64,000 nucleotides of DNA from Janthinobacterium sp. UMAB-56 (lineage in GTDB: Bacteria > Pseudomonadota > Gammaproteobacteria > Burkholderiales > Burkholderiaceae_D), in the NCBI RefSeq assembly GCF_900095265.1, contig NZ_LT607670.1, positions 62,001 to 126,000 of the forward strand, in the 5' to 3' direction. Below, piece by piece: positions 1-8,357 of this stretch. Numbering within the stretch: the stretch's first letter is position 1; each line of letters begins with the position of its first letter. The notes beneath the pieces are model-generated. The model saw nothing but the letters and a program-made list of their open reading frames with translations, was not told where the DNA came from and did no database searches. The translations under genes were made by a program, and so were the position numbers.

Positions 1-256
1 CCGACAGGTTGGTGCGGCCGTTCAGCAAGGTATTGCCCTGGCCGGCGCCGGCCAGATGGTCGCAATCGCTCTGCATCTGGGCAAACGCCAGCTGCATGCC
101 GCGCGCCTGCTCCAGCTGGCTGGTCAGCACCTCGCGCGAACGCATGATGCTGTCCAGGCCGCGCCAGCCCAGCACGGCGACCATGGCCAGGATGCCGATC
201 GCCACGAGCAGCTCGATCAGGGTAAAGCCCGCGGCGGAAAGAGGACGGCGCGCCAT
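1..256 (-). CDS. gspJ: Type II secretion minor pseudopilin GspJ, N-terminal part
   Basis: This is the first 85 codons of a gene that runs off the left edge of the window. Translation from the ATG at 256 gives a short basic leader MARRPLSAAG followed by FTLIELLVAIGIL, the type IV prepilin signal (cut after Gly, methylated Phe, Glu at +5) and hydrophobic helix. Position after gspG, gspH and gspI and the phrase GWRGLDS just after the helix fit GspJ, which caps the pseudopilus with GspI and GspK. The ATG overlaps the gspI stop (ATGA), so translation is probably coupled. The C-terminal part cannot be checked here. Confidence 0.85.
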   Translation of the reverse strand, partial: MARRPLSAAGFTLIELLVAIGILAMVAVLGWRGLDSIMRSREVLTSQLEQARGMQLAFAQMQSDCDHLAGAGQGNTLLNGRTNLS

Positions 257-636
257 CAGTCGTTGAACGCCAGTAACACCAGGCGCACGATGCGCCGGGC
301 CGGATATTGCACGTCATACACATTCACGCGCACTTGGCGGATGCGGGGATTCGGCGTCGCCACCACTTCCTCTTCGCAAATGAGTTTTAAATCGCCCTGC
401 GGGCAATCGACCGTGCGCTTGCCAGTCTGGGGGAAAGTCTTTGCCAGGCGCAAGCGCACCAGGTGGTTTTCAGCCGACCAGGTGGCCATCATGGCGCTGC
501 GCAAGCCATCGCTGTTTTGCGTCAGGCTGCCGACGGCGCGCAGCGAGGCGCCGAGGGCCGTGCCGACGATGACAAGGGCAACCAATACTTCCAGCAAAGT
601 GAAGCCGCGCTGGCGTTGGCGTGCGAGGCGCATCAT
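256..636 (-). CDS. gspI: Type II secretion minor pseudopilin GspI
   Basis: The 126-residue product starts MMRLARQRQRG then FTLLEVLVALVIVGTAL, a prepilin peptidase site and N-terminal helix. The rest is short, with a cysteine pair (TVDCP and LICEEE), as usual in GspI minor pseudopilins of the secretion pseudopilus tip. The ATG at 636 overlaps the gspH stop by four bases; an upstream extension of the frame is only the shadow of gspH. Gene order G-H-I-J is the standard order of T2SS loci. The assignment to GspI rather than GspJ or GspK rests on size and order. Confidence 0.88.
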   Translation of the reverse strand: MMRLARQRQRGFTLLEVLVALVIVGTALGASLRAVGSLTQNSDGLRSAMMATWSAENHLVRLRLAKTFPQTGKRTVDCPQGDLKLICEEEVVATPNPRIRQVRVNVYDVQYPARRIVRLVLLAFND

Positions 637-1127
637 TGCTCGACCGTGAAGTGGCCGATGCCGTCGGCGCGGATGGCCACGCTGCGTTCGCCGCTGGCCA
701 GGGTCAGCACGAAAGGCTTGTCGACCGGTTCGCGGCCGAAGATGATGCGCAGCGGCTGGGCCACGCTGTTCGATGGCTGCACGCTGAGCAGCATGGGCGT
801 GTTGTTGAAGCTGCGCTCGCGCAGCAAATCGTCCTGCGTCACGGGTTGCCACAGCTTTTCATTGAGGACCAGGAAACGGTATTGATTTTCGTCAGCCTCG
901 AACGCCACCTGCCGGCTGCGCACGATGGCTTCATCGCGCGCCAGTTGCAGCAGCAGGGCGATGCGCTCGGCTTCCTTCTGCAACGCTTGCTGTCCATTCG
1001 GCATGGCGTTCAGCGAGACCAGGCCCAGGGTGACGCCGATGATGACCAGCACCACCAGCAATTCGATCAGCGTGAAACCGCTGGCGCGTGGCCGGGGCGG
1101 TGCGCGACCGGTGGTCATGGCAGGCAT
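633..1127 (-). CDS. gspH: Type II secretion minor pseudopilin GspH
   Basis: A 164-residue prepilin-like protein: MPAMTTGRAPPRPRASG leader, then FTLIELLVVLVIIGVTLGL helix, then a soluble domain with alternating hydrophobic strands typical of GspH/FimT. A second ATG at 1118 is also possible, giving a 14-residue leader; no clear Shine-Dalgarno separates them. It lies 12 bases after gspG and overlaps gspI, so it belongs to the pseudopilin operon that builds the periplasmic piston of the type II secretion system. Confidence 0.88.
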   Translation of the reverse strand: MPAMTTGRAPPRPRASGFTLIELLVVLVIIGVTLGLVSLNAMPNGQQALQKEAERIALLLQLARDEAIVRSRQVAFEADENQYRFLVLNEKLWQPVTQDDLLRERSFNNTPMLLSVQPSNSVAQPLRIIFGREPVDKPFVLTLASGERSVAIRADGIGHFTVEQ

Positions 1128-1139
1128 GCAATGGAAAAC

Positions 1140-1592
1140 TTACAGTTCCCAGGAGCCGATATCGGCATCGTCGCCGCTACCGCCAGGCTGGCCATCGGCG
1201 CCCAGCGAGATGATGTCGACTTCGCCTTTCACACCCGGCGACAGGAACTGGTAGGGATTGCCCCACGGATCCTTCGGCATCTTTTCCAGGTAGCCGCCCG
1301 CCTTCCAGCCATTCGCGGCAGGTCCCGTGGTCGGTTTTTCGATCAGCGCCTGCAAGCCCTGCTCGGTAGTCGGATAGCGCTGGTTATCCAGGCGATACAG
1401 TTTCAAGGCTTGCATCACGGTAGCGATGTCGACTTTCGCCGCCGCCACTTTCGACTCGCCCGTGCGGGCGATCAGCTTGGGCACCACCAGTGACGCGAGG
1501 ATACCCATGATCACCACCACGACCATGATTTCAATCAAAGTGAAGCCGCGCGCGCGGCGCTGGCGGGTCGGATGGTTTGCTGCGTTTTGCAT
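1140..1592 (-). CDS. gspG: Type II secretion major pseudopilin GspG
   Basis: The 150-residue product has a 15-residue leader (MQNAANHPTRQRRAR) and then GFTLIEIMVVVVIMGILASLVVPKL, the hallmark of GspG. Later blocks are also typical: LDNQRYPTTEQGLQALIEKP, the DPWGNPYQ motif and a C-terminal Asp-rich calcium loop GGSGDDADIGSWEL. It polymerises into the pseudopilus that pushes substrates through the outer membrane secretin. The start at 1592 is preferred over an in-frame upstream start because prepilin leaders are short. It is the first gene of the run gspG-H-I-J. Confidence 0.95.
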   Translation of the reverse strand: MQNAANHPTRQRRARGFTLIEIMVVVVIMGILASLVVPKLIARTGESKVAAAKVDIATVMQALKLYRLDNQRYPTTEQGLQALIEKPTTGPAANGWKAGGYLEKMPKDPWGNPYQFLSPGVKGEVDIISLGADGQPGGSGDDADIGSWEL

Positions 1593-1640
1593 AAGAAAGA
1601 GAGAAGAAGGTGAGTAATGAGTGCAGAGTATAAAGCGGAA

Positions 1641-1661
1641 ATATGACAAAGCCTGTCATAT
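1641..1661. promoter_or_regulatory. Perfect inverted repeat upstream of gspG
   Basis: ATATGACA, five bases (AAGCC), TGTCATAT: an exact 8-base inverted repeat 49 bases before the gspG start, in the gap between moeB and gspG. The gap is where a gspG promoter would lie. The shape suits a dimeric repressor or activator; no protein can be named from sequence. It could also be a short terminator hairpin for moeB, but no T-run follows on the minus strand. Confidence 0.45.
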
Positions 1662-1685
1662 AGGGAAAAAATTGTGCAGAGACTG

Positions 1686-2447
1686 TCAAGCCGGCAAGGC
1701 CACTGCGCCGCAAACGGCACAGCCGGAGTCGCGCGCGACGCGCATGCTGCTCCATTCCATGTGCAAGCCGTCGAGCAACAGCAGGCGCCCGGCCAGCGAT
1801 TCCCCCACGCCCATAATGAGTTTCAGCGCTTCAGCCGCCTGCATGGCACCCACCACGCCCACCAACGGCGCGAACACGCCCATGCTCGAGCAGGCCTCGT
1901 CCGTGAACTGCTGCTCCTGCGGAAACAGGCAGGAGTAACACGGCTGGGTGCCCGTGCGCGGGTCGAACACGCTCACTTGCCCATCGAAACGGATCACGGC
2001 GCCCGACACCAGCGGCACCCTGGCCGCCACGCAGGCGCGATTGACGGCGTGGCGCGTGGCGAAGTTGTCCGTGCAGTCGAGCACCACCGTGCTGGAGCAG
2101 ACCAGTTCGGCCAGGCGCGCGCCGTCGAGGCGTTCCTGCAAGGCGACGATGTCTATCTCGGGATTAATGCCGCTCAAGGTCTGGCACGCCGACAGCACCT
2201 TCGGCTGGCCCACGCGGCCCGTCGTATGGGCGATCTGGCGCTGCAGGTTGGTCAGATCGACCGTATCGTCATCGACCAGGGTCAGCTTGCCGACACCGCT
2301 GGCGGCCAGATACATGGCCGCCGGGGAGCCGAGCCCGCCCGCGCCGATCACCAGCACATGTGCGTCCAGCAAGGCTTGCTGGCCTTCGATGCCGATCTCA
2401 TCTAACAGGATATGGCGCGAATAGCGCAGCAATTGATGGTCGTTCAT
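1686..2447 (-). CDS. moeB: MoeB/ThiF family E1-like adenylyltransferase
   Basis: A 253-residue ThiF/MoeB/HesA protein that would activate the C-terminal Gly-Gly of a MoaD- or ThiS-type sulfur carrier by adenylation. Visible are the start RYSRHILLDEIG, the nucleotide loop VLVIGAGGLGSP (about 31-42), the LTLVDDDTVDLTNLQRQ block, the DCTDNFATR motif and two zinc-binding pairs, CYSC (about 169) and CAVC (about 243). It lacks a C-terminal rhodanese domain, so it is MoeB/ThiF length. It follows ctpA by seven bases. Whether it serves molybdopterin or thiamine synthesis cannot be decided from sequence alone. Confidence 0.88.
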   Translation of the reverse strand: MNDHQLLRYSRHILLDEIGIEGQQALLDAHVLVIGAGGLGSPAAMYLAASGVGKLTLVDDDTVDLTNLQRQIAHTTGRVGQPKVLSACQTLSGINPEIDIVALQERLDGARLAELVCSSTVVLDCTDNFATRHAVNRACVAARVPLVSGAVIRFDGQVSVFDPRTGTQPCYSCLFPQEQQFTDEACSSMGVFAPLVGVVGAMQAAEALKLIMGVGESLAGRLLLLDGLHMEWSSMRVARDSGCAVCGAVALPA

Positions 2448-2454
2448 GGCGGGA

Positions 2455-3948
2455 CTACGGTTTTTGCACGGGAATCTTCTTGTCGTCCGCCTTGATGTCG
2501 GAAGCGATTTCCGGCTTGGCGCTGATCTTCTCGCCCTTGGCCTCCACCTTGGCCAGTTGCACCGGCAAGCCCTGGAAGTGGTTCAAGGCTTGCTGCAGCT
2601 GGAAATCATCCTTGGCGCCGTATTCGAGCGGCTTGCGCTTTTTCGCCGTGGTGATCAGGCGCTGCTCTTGTTCCAGCTGCTCCTGCATGCCTTCCATGGT
2701 CGGCTTGGCCGCTTCCGGCTTGCCATCGTTGCTGCTCAAGTGCTTTTCCAGGTCCGCCTCGCGCACGCGCAGGCTGTTCCAGCCGTCGCCTTCTGCTGTT
2801 TCATCGACCAGCAAGTCGGGCACGATGCCGCGTGCCTGGATGGCACGGCCTTTCGGCGTGTAATAGCGGGCCGTGGTCAGCTTGACGGCCGTATCGGCCG
2901 TGATCTGGCGCAAGGTTTGCACGGAACCCTTGCCGAACGTTTGCGTGCCGATGATGGTGGCACGCTGGTAATCCTGCAAGGCGCCGGCGACGATTTCCGA
3001 GGCGGAAGCGGAACCGGCATTGACCAGCACCACCAGCGGCACGGTTTTCAGCGCGGCCGGCAGCTTGGCCAGCGGGTCGGCCCTGGCGCCCGGCGGCGCA
3101 TAGAATTCGCGGCGGCCATAAAACACTTGTTTCGACTCGGGCAACTGGCCCTTGGTGGAGACGATCACGGCATTACCCGGAAGGAAGGCCGTCGCCACGC
3201 CGATGGCGCCCGGCACGACGCCACCGGGATCGTTGCGCAAGTCCAGCACCAGGCCCTTGAGCTTGGGGTCTTGCGCGTAGAGCGCGTTGATCTTTTTGAC
3301 CATGTCATCGACGGTCGGTTCCTGGAACTGGGCGATGCGCAGCCAGGCATAGCCGGGCGCGACCATCTTGGCCTTCACGCTTTGCACGCGGATTTCCTCG
3401 CGCACGATGGGGAAGACCAGCGGCTTACTTTCGCCCTTGCGCGACATCGTCAGCACCAGCTTGGTGCCAGGCTGGCCGCGCATCTTCTTGATGACCTCTT
3501 CCAGCTGCAAGCCCTTCAGGGGGATGTTGTCGAGGCGGGTGATCAGGTCGCCCGCCAGGATGCCGGCCTTGGCGGCAGGGCTGTCCTCGATGGGCGAGAC
3601 GACTTTCACGTAGCCGTCTTCCATGCTCACTTCGATGCCGATGCCGACAAACTTGCCCTGCACGCTTTCGCGCATTTCCTTGAAGGCATTCTTGTCGAGG
3701 TAGACAGAATGCGGGTCCAGCGAAGAGACCATGCCGGAAATGGCTTCCGTCAAGAGTTTCTTGTCGTCCACCTTCTCGACATAGTCAGACTTGATCAGGC
3801 CGAAGACATCGGACAGCTGGCGCAGCTCGTCGAGCGGCAGCGGGGCATTCGTGATTTTCTGCGCCACGGCCGGGAACTGCAGCGACATGCCGATGCCGGC
3901 CAGCACGCCCAGACCGATCAGGCCGATACTTTTGACTTTGATACCCAT
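2455..3948 (-). CDS. S41 family C-terminal processing peptidase (CtpA type)
   Basis: A 497-residue periplasmic serine protease anchored by an N-terminal hydrophobic segment (about 7-28). A PDZ domain (around FVGIGIEVSMEDGYVKVVSP, then GDLITRLDNIPLKG) precedes the S41 catalytic core with NAGSASASEIVAGAL (Ser) and FGKGSVQ (Lys), the Ser-Lys dyad. The long Lys- and Glu-rich C-terminal tail is probably flexible. It lies between envC and moeB on the same strand, a common betaproteobacterial order. CtpA proteases cleave cell-wall hydrolases, which fits the neighbouring EnvC; that link is inference. Confidence 0.92.
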   Translation of the reverse strand: MGIKVKSIGLIGLGVLAGIGMSLQFPAVAQKITNAPLPLDELRQLSDVFGLIKSDYVEKVDDKKLLTEAISGMVSSLDPHSVYLDKNAFKEMRESVQGKFVGIGIEVSMEDGYVKVVSPIEDSPAAKAGILAGDLITRLDNIPLKGLQLEEVIKKMRGQPGTKLVLTMSRKGESKPLVFPIVREEIRVQSVKAKMVAPGYAWLRIAQFQEPTVDDMVKKINALYAQDPKLKGLVLDLRNDPGGVVPGAIGVATAFLPGNAVIVSTKGQLPESKQVFYGRREFYAPPGARADPLAKLPAALKTVPLVVLVNAGSASASEIVAGALQDYQRATIIGTQTFGKGSVQTLRQITADTAVKLTTARYYTPKGRAIQARGIVPDLLVDETAEGDGWNSLRVREADLEKHLSSNDGKPEAAKPTMEGMQEQLEQEQRLITTAKKRKPLEYGAKDDFQLQQALNHFQGLPVQLAKVEAKGEKISAKPEIASDIKADDKKIPVQKP

Positions 3949-3995
3949 GTATTCTTCGCAATCTACAAATTCGCTGCCGCAGCAATGGTGGGAAC

Positions 3996-5537
3996 TTAAA
4001 ACTTCACCCAGGTGGCGGGGTCGAAGGCGCGGCCCTGATGACGCAATTCAAAGTATAGCCCCGATTCCTCGTTGCCGCCGCTGTTGCCCGCGCTGGCAAT
4101 GGCGTCGCCGCCCTTGACGGCATCGCCTACGCGTTTCAGCAGCGACTGGTTATTGCCATAAATACTCATGTACTGGCCGCCATGGTCGACGATGATCAAA
4201 TTGCCGAAACCGCGCAGCCAGTCGGAAAACACCACGCGCCCTGCGGCGATGGCGTGGACCTCGCTGCCTTCGCCCGTGCGGATGAACACGCCCTTCCAGC
4301 TGGGACCGTCACCGCGCTTGCTGCCGAAGCGGGCGGCGATCCTGCCCGACACGGGCGCGCGCAGCTGCCCTTTCAGGCTGGCAAAGGCGCCGGCCGGCGC
4401 GGCCGGGCCCAGGCTTGGGCGTTCCGGCTCCGGCTCCGGCTCCGGCTTCGGCTCGGGCTTGGTCGCCACCTTGGCCACCTGCGGTGGCTCGTCGTCATCG
4501 ATAGGTTCGAGCTTGACGGGCGGCAGCGGAGTTTGCGGTTTGATCTTGCCCGATTTGTTTTGTTGTTCTTTCGCCAGGCGTTCGCGTTCAGCCTGCGCTT
4601 GCGCGGCCCTGGCGCGCGCGGCCAGCAGGCGTTCACGCTTTTCCGCGGCGATCTTGGCGTCGGCGGCCGCTTTGGCGGCGGCCCTTTGCTCGGCCAGCAA
4701 TTGCTGGCGTTTCTTTTCAGCAGCAGCGGCGGCGGCCTGCTCTTCGATCAGTTTCGCCAGCTTGTCGACCAGGTTGCCCATGCGCTGTTCATCGCGCTCG
4801 ACATTGCCCACTTCCTTGCGCTGGGCCACCAGGCGCTGCGACAAGCTCGTCAGCAAAGCGGCGCGGCGCGCCTTCTCTTGCACCAGCAGGGCCTTCTGGT
4901 CGCGCTCTTCCTGCGCGATTTCTTCCAGTTCATCCTTGGCGTTCTGCACGTCCGCCTGGTTTTTCTCCACCGCCAGCAAGTTGGCGCGCAAGGCGTCGAG
5001 CAGGCGCGCCTGCGCCTGCGACACATAGGCCATCAATTGCAAGTCGCGGTTGATGCGGTTCGGATTGTCGCCCGACAAGAGCAGCTTGATGCGATCTTCG
5101 TTGCCGGCAACATATTGTTCACGCAGCAACTTTGACAGCTGCGCCTTCTGTTTCGCGACGGTGGCCGTCAGCTGCTGGTGCTCTTGCCCCAGCGCATTGA
5201 GTTTCACGCCCGTCTCGCTTTGTTCCTGCGCCAGGTCGCGCAAGGCGCGGTTGGCATTGGAAATGGCTTCTTCCGACTCGGCCAGGGTATCGGCCGCGTC
5301 ATCCTTGGCGCTTTCCGTGCGGCTGATGTCGCGCTTGAGCGCCGTCAGCTTTTGTTGCAATCCGGCACGTTGAGCTTCCGCGGCCGCTTTCTGCTTGCTG
5401 CGTTCGGTGGGCTTGGCACCCTGTGCGGCGCCGCTCGACAACAGCAGCGCTGCGCACAGCATGGCACCGGCGCGCCACGCCGGCAGGGGTCGTTCAGCAG
5501 AGGGGGCGATTGCTGTGCCGCGGAAGAAAGACAACAA
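3996..5537 (-). CDS. envC: Murein hydrolase activator EnvC
   Basis: A periplasmic coiled-coil protein with a degenerate LytM domain that activates cell-division amidases. After a signal segment (around MLCAALLLSSGAAQGA) comes a long Gln/Glu/Lys-rich coiled coil, a Pro-Glu repeat linker (KPEPKPEPEPEPE) and a C-terminal LytM fold (last 120 residues). The usual zinc ligands are missing: the HxH site reads YFELRH with Tyr in first place and the upstream H..D pair is absent, as in EnvC activators. The start is uncertain: the frame is open to a TTG at 5585 inside gpmA, TTG at 5537 directly follows the gpmA stop, and the first ATG is at 5462. Confidence 0.88.
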   Translation of the reverse strand: MLSFFRGTAIAPSAERPLPAWRAGAMLCAALLLSSGAAQGAKPTERSKQKAAAEAQRAGLQQKLTALKRDISRTESAKDDAADTLAESEEAISNANRALRDLAQEQSETGVKLNALGQEHQQLTATVAKQKAQLSKLLREQYVAGNEDRIKLLLSGDNPNRINRDLQLMAYVSQAQARLLDALRANLLAVEKNQADVQNAKDELEEIAQEERDQKALLVQEKARRAALLTSLSQRLVAQRKEVGNVERDEQRMGNLVDKLAKLIEEQAAAAAAEKKRQQLLAEQRAAAKAAADAKIAAEKRERLLAARARAAQAQAERERLAKEQQNKSGKIKPQTPLPPVKLEPIDDDEPPQVAKVATKPEPKPEPEPEPERPSLGPAAPAGAFASLKGQLRAPVSGRIAARFGSKRGDGPSWKGVFIRTGEGSEVHAIAAGRVVFSDWLRGFGNLIIVDHGGQYMSIYGNNQSLLKRVGDAVKGGDAIASAGNSGGNEESGLYFELRHQGRAFDPATWVKF

Positions 5538-5538
5538 G

Positions 5539-6285
5539 TTACTTGGCCTTCCCTTGGTTCGCCACGGCCGCTTGCGCTGCCGCAATCGCTGCCGGGTCGC
5601 CCAGGTAGTAATGGCGGATCGGTTTCAGGTCGGCGTCCAGTTCATACACGAGCGGCTGGCCGTTGGGAATGTTCAGGCCCACGATATCGCTGTCGCTGAT
5701 GCCATCGAGCATCTTGATCAACGCGCGCAGGCTGTTGCCGTGAGCCGAAATGATGATTTTCTTGCCGGCGCGGATGGCCGGGGCGATTTCCTCATCCCAG
5801 GCCGGCATCACGCGCGCCACGGTGTCTTTCAGGCATTCGGTCAGCGGGATAGACGCTTTCGGCAAGCCGGCGTAGCGCGGATCGTTGAACGAGGCGCGGT
5901 CGTCGTCTTCGGCCAGCGGCGGCGGCGGCGTGTCGTAGCTGCGGCGCCATACCAATACTTGCTCGTCACCATACTTGGCGGCCGTCTCGCCCTTGTCCAG
6001 GCCTTGCAGGGCGCCGTAGTGGCGCTCGTTCAAGCGCCAGTCGTTCTTGATCGGCAGATACATCATGTCCATCTCGTCGAGCGCCAGCCACAGGGTGCGG
6101 ATGGCGCGCTTCAAGACCGAAGTGTAGGCCACGTCGAACGTAAAACCTTCCTGCTTGAGGATCTGGCCGGCGGCCTTGGCTTCGTTGATGCCCTTTTCCG
6201 TCAGATCGACGTCGGTCCAGCCAGTGAAGCGGTTATCGAGGTTCCAGGTGGACTCGCCGTGACGCATGAAAACGATTTTGTACAT
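5539..6285 (-). CDS. gpmA: 2,3-bisphosphoglycerate-dependent phosphoglycerate mutase
   Basis: A 248-residue cytoplasmic glycolytic enzyme interconverting 3- and 2-phosphoglycerate. The phosphohistidine motif MRHGESTWN is near the start (8-16), followed by [15 protein letters not shown], the [12 protein letters not shown] block and [12 protein letters not shown] with the second catalytic His. Length is exactly as expected for GpmA. It is the first gene of the minus-strand run gpmA-envC-ctpA-moeB and is divergent from the rhodanese gene. Confidence 0.96.
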   Translation of the reverse strand: MYKIVFMRHGESTWNLDNRFTGWTDVDLTEKGINEAKAAGQILKQEGFTFDVAYTSVLKRAIRTLWLALDEMDMMYLPIKNDWRLNERHYGALQGLDKGETAAKYGDEQVLVWRRSYDTPPPPLAEDDDRASFNDPRYAGLPKASIPLTECLKDTVARVMPAWDEEIAPAIRAGKKIIISAHGNSLRALIKMLDGISDSDIVGLNIPNGQPLVYELDADLKPIRHYYLGDPAAIAAAQAAVANQGKAK

Positions 6286-6354
6286 AGTTCTATCTTCTCA
6301 AGGGGTTCAAATCAAAAAAGCAAAACGTAAAAAGACCTCGTCCAGCTTCTATTT

Positions 6355-6360
6355 TATAAT
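6355..6360 (+). promoter_or_regulatory. Probable -10 box of the rhodanese-grxC promoter
   Basis: TATAAT lies 31 bases before the GTG start of the rhodanese gene in the 106-base divergent gap with gpmA. No convincing -35 element is seen 17 bases upstream, so the assignment rests on the -10 match and position. Confidence 0.4.
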
Positions 6361-6391
6361 GCGCGGATTGACTTAAACCATTGGACCCTAC

Positions 6392-6808
6392 GTGAAATTC
6401 ATTATCGACCACATTTTTCTGTTTGCCATCGTCATTATTTCCGGCGGCGCCCTCCTCTGGCCACTGCTGTCGATGCGCGGCAAGCGCGCGACCGTGCTGG
6501 AAGTGACGCAACTGATCAACCGTGGCAAGAGCATCATCGTGGACGTGCGCAGCACGGAAGAATTCGCCACGGGCCACTTGCCTGACGCAAAAAATATTCC
6601 GCTGCCGGAACTGGCAAAACGCCTGGGCGAGCTGGAAAAATTCAAAACGCGCCCCATTGTAGTGGTTTGCCAGAAAGGTTCGCGTTCGGCAACGGGCGTC
6701 GGCCTGCTGGGTAAAGCCGGTTTCGCTGAGGCAACGAGCCTGGAAGGCGGCCTCGACGAGTGGAAAAAGCAGGGTTTGCCATTGAAAACCTTGTCGCTGG
6801 CCAAGTAA
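6392..6808 (+). CDS. Membrane-anchored rhodanese-like domain protein
   Basis: A 138-residue protein with one N-terminal membrane helix (about 5-27, IIDHIFLFAIVIISGGALLW) and one rhodanese domain. The active-site loop is VVCQKGSRSATG with the catalytic Cys at about 91, and DVRSTEEFATGHLPDAKNIP is the classical second signature. The start is GTG at 6392. It resembles YibN-type proteins encoded beside grxC and secB. It could transfer sulfur or act as a redox sensor; the substrate is unknown. Confidence 0.88.
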   Translation: MKFIIDHIFLFAIVIISGGALLWPLLSMRGKRATVLEVTQLINRGKSIIVDVRSTEEFATGHLPDAKNIPLPELAKRLGELEKFKTRPIVVVCQKGSRSATGVGLLGKAGFAEATSLEGGLDEWKKQGLPLKTLSLAK

Positions 6809-6839
6809 GCCTGCGCCAGCACTAACATAAGGAGTCATC

Positions 6840-7106
6840 ATGAGTGTCCCAGTAATTGTGTATAGCACCGCCGTGTGCCCGTATTGCGTGCGCGCCGAAC
6901 GCCTGTTGGAAGCCAAGGGCGTGGCCGTGCAAAAGATCCGCGTCGACCTCGACCCGGAAGAGCGCATCAAGATGATGGAACGCACGGGCCGTCGCACGGT
7001 GCCGCAAATCTATGTGGGCGATACCCACGTGGGCGGATTCGACGATTTGTATGCGCTCGATCAAGCCGGCAAGCTGGACCCCTTGTTAAATGGGACGGCA
7101 GCCTGA
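6840..7106 (+). CDS. grxC: Glutaredoxin 3
   Basis: An 88-residue glutaredoxin with the dithiol active site CPYC (about 13-16), the cis-Pro TVPQIYVGD motif and the GGFDDLYALD helix that binds glutathione. It reduces protein disulfides and ribonucleotide reductase using glutathione. A strong AAGGAG Shine-Dalgarno precedes the ATG by 6 bases. It lies 31 bases after the rhodanese gene, so the two are probably cotranscribed, and upstream of secB in a conserved betaproteobacterial order. Confidence 0.96.
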   Translation: MSVPVIVYSTAVCPYCVRAERLLEAKGVAVQKIRVDLDPEERIKMMERTGRRTVPQIYVGDTHVGGFDDLYALDQAGKLDPLLNGTAA

Positions 7107-7266
7107 TATAAAGCGGGTTCGAGAAATTGCTTGGTTTTTTGTCGTATTGTTTTGATACAATTGCCCTCGCACCTGATCTGGCCGTGCCTATCCGGCACGG
7201 TTTGAATACCGCAAGTACCATATTTGAACGGTGTGCCGTTCTTGTCCTTTACAACGAAAGCGTTCC

Positions 7267-7743
7267 ATGTCCGACGAAAATCTGCAACCAGTCTTCCAAA
7301 TCCAACGCGTCTACCTGAAAGACATGTCGCTGGAACAACCAAATTCCCCAGCTATTTTCCTGGAACAAGAAGCGCCAGCGATCGAAGTAGCTCTGGACGT
7401 GGGCGCTGCGCCTCTGGCCGACGGCATCTTTGAAGCCACCGTGACCATCACCGTGACCGCCAAAGTCGGCGAAAAAGTCGCTTTCCTGGTTGAAGGCAAG
7501 CAAGCTGGTATCTTCGAAGCACGCAACATTCCTGCCGATCAACTCGATCCGCTGCTGGGAATCGGCTGCCCGAACATCATCTACCCTTACCTGCGCGCCA
7601 ACATCGCCGACGTGATCACCCGTGCCGGCTTCCCGCCAGTGCACCTGGCCGAGATCAACTTCGAAGTGTTCTACCAACAACGTCTGCAAGCTATTGCTGA
7701 CGCCGCTGCAGCTGCCCCGGCAGCCGACGCGACGACGCACTAA
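7267..7743 (+). CDS. secB: Protein-export chaperone SecB
   Basis: A 158-residue SecB tetramer subunit that keeps preproteins unfolded and hands them to SecA. Family blocks are clear: [22 protein letters not shown], the [17 protein letters not shown] strand, [37 protein letters not shown]. The ATG at 7267 (MSDENLQP) is chosen over an in-frame codon at 7231. The C-terminal tail is Ala-rich, as in related species. The 160-base gap from grxC probably carries its own promoter but no unambiguous -35/-10 pair was found. Confidence 0.97.
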   Translation: MSDENLQPVFQIQRVYLKDMSLEQPNSPAIFLEQEAPAIEVALDVGAAPLADGIFEATVTITVTAKVGEKVAFLVEGKQAGIFEARNIPADQLDPLLGIGCPNIIYPYLRANIADVITRAGFPPVHLAEINFEVFYQQRLQAIADAAAAAPAADATTH

Positions 7744-7782
7744 GCTTCAGGCAAGACCCCGCCAGCTTTCAAGGCTGGCCTG

Positions 7783-7811
7783 ACACGGCGGCCTGGCCGC
7801 CGTGTTTCGTT
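7783..7811 (+). terminator. Rho-independent terminator after secB
   Basis: ACACGGCGGC (7783-7792), loop CTG, GCCGCCGTGT (7796-7805) followed by TTCGTT: an exact 10-base GC-rich stem with a short T-rich tail 40 bases after the secB stop. The tail is imperfect, so partial read-through into the SH3 gene is possible. Confidence 0.6.
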
Positions 7812-7827
7812 AAGGTTCAAAAATATC

Positions 7828-8289
7828 ATGTTGAAAAGTGCGCTCTTGAGCAAGTTCCGCTGGATAGCCGGCGCCGTGCTGCTGCTGGCAACCGCCACCA
7901 GCCACGCCGTCGATTTCAAAACGGTGGGCGCCGCTCCCGTGATCCTGTACGACGCGCCATCCGCCAAGGGCGGCAAGCTGTACGTGGCGCCACGCGGCAT
8001 GCCGCTGGAAGTGGTGCTCAGCTACGGCGAATGGGTCAAGGTACGCGACGCCAGCGGCGAAATGGCCTGGACGGAAGCCAAGGGCCTGTCGGCCAAACGC
8101 AATGTCGTGGCGCGCGCCGCGAACCTGAAGGTACGCGCCAGCCCCGACGACACCGCCTCACCCATCATCCTCGTCGACAAGGGCGTGCTACTGGAAATGA
8201 GCGAGCAAGCGAGCTCCGGCTGGGTCAAGGTGCGCCATAAGGATGGCCAGAGCGGCTACGTCAAGACCAGCGAAGTGTGGGGCCTGTAA
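7828..8289 (+). CDS. Secreted SH3-domain protein
   Basis: A 153-residue protein with a Sec signal peptide (RWIAGAVLLLATATSHA, cut near residue 27) and two bacterial SH3-like repeats: about 32-92 (VGAAPVILYDAPSAKGGKLYVAPRG...WVKVRDASGEMAWTE) and 95-153 (ARAANLKVRASPDDTASPI...WVKVRHKDGQSGYVKTSEVWGL). Such domains bind cell-wall peptides or mediate envelope contacts. It sits between secB and gpsA. No catalytic domain is present, and the precise partner is unknown. Confidence 0.82.
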   Translation: MLKSALLSKFRWIAGAVLLLATATSHAVDFKTVGAAPVILYDAPSAKGGKLYVAPRGMPLEVVLSYGEWVKVRDASGEMAWTEAKGLSAKRNVVARAANLKVRASPDDTASPIILVDKGVLLEMSEQASSGWVKVRHKDGQSGYVKTSEVWGL

Positions 8290-8357
8290 GCACCGCCGGA
8301 TTCATCCGGGCACCGGCCAGCCGCGCCGTGCCCCTCCCCCTGCCAGACTGAGGTTGC

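Noticed and set aside
2446..3999. 517-codon plus-strand frame over ctpA
   Set aside because: Composition (His, Gln, Arg, Leu) is that of an antisense shadow of the S41 protease gene, which has all catalytic motifs.
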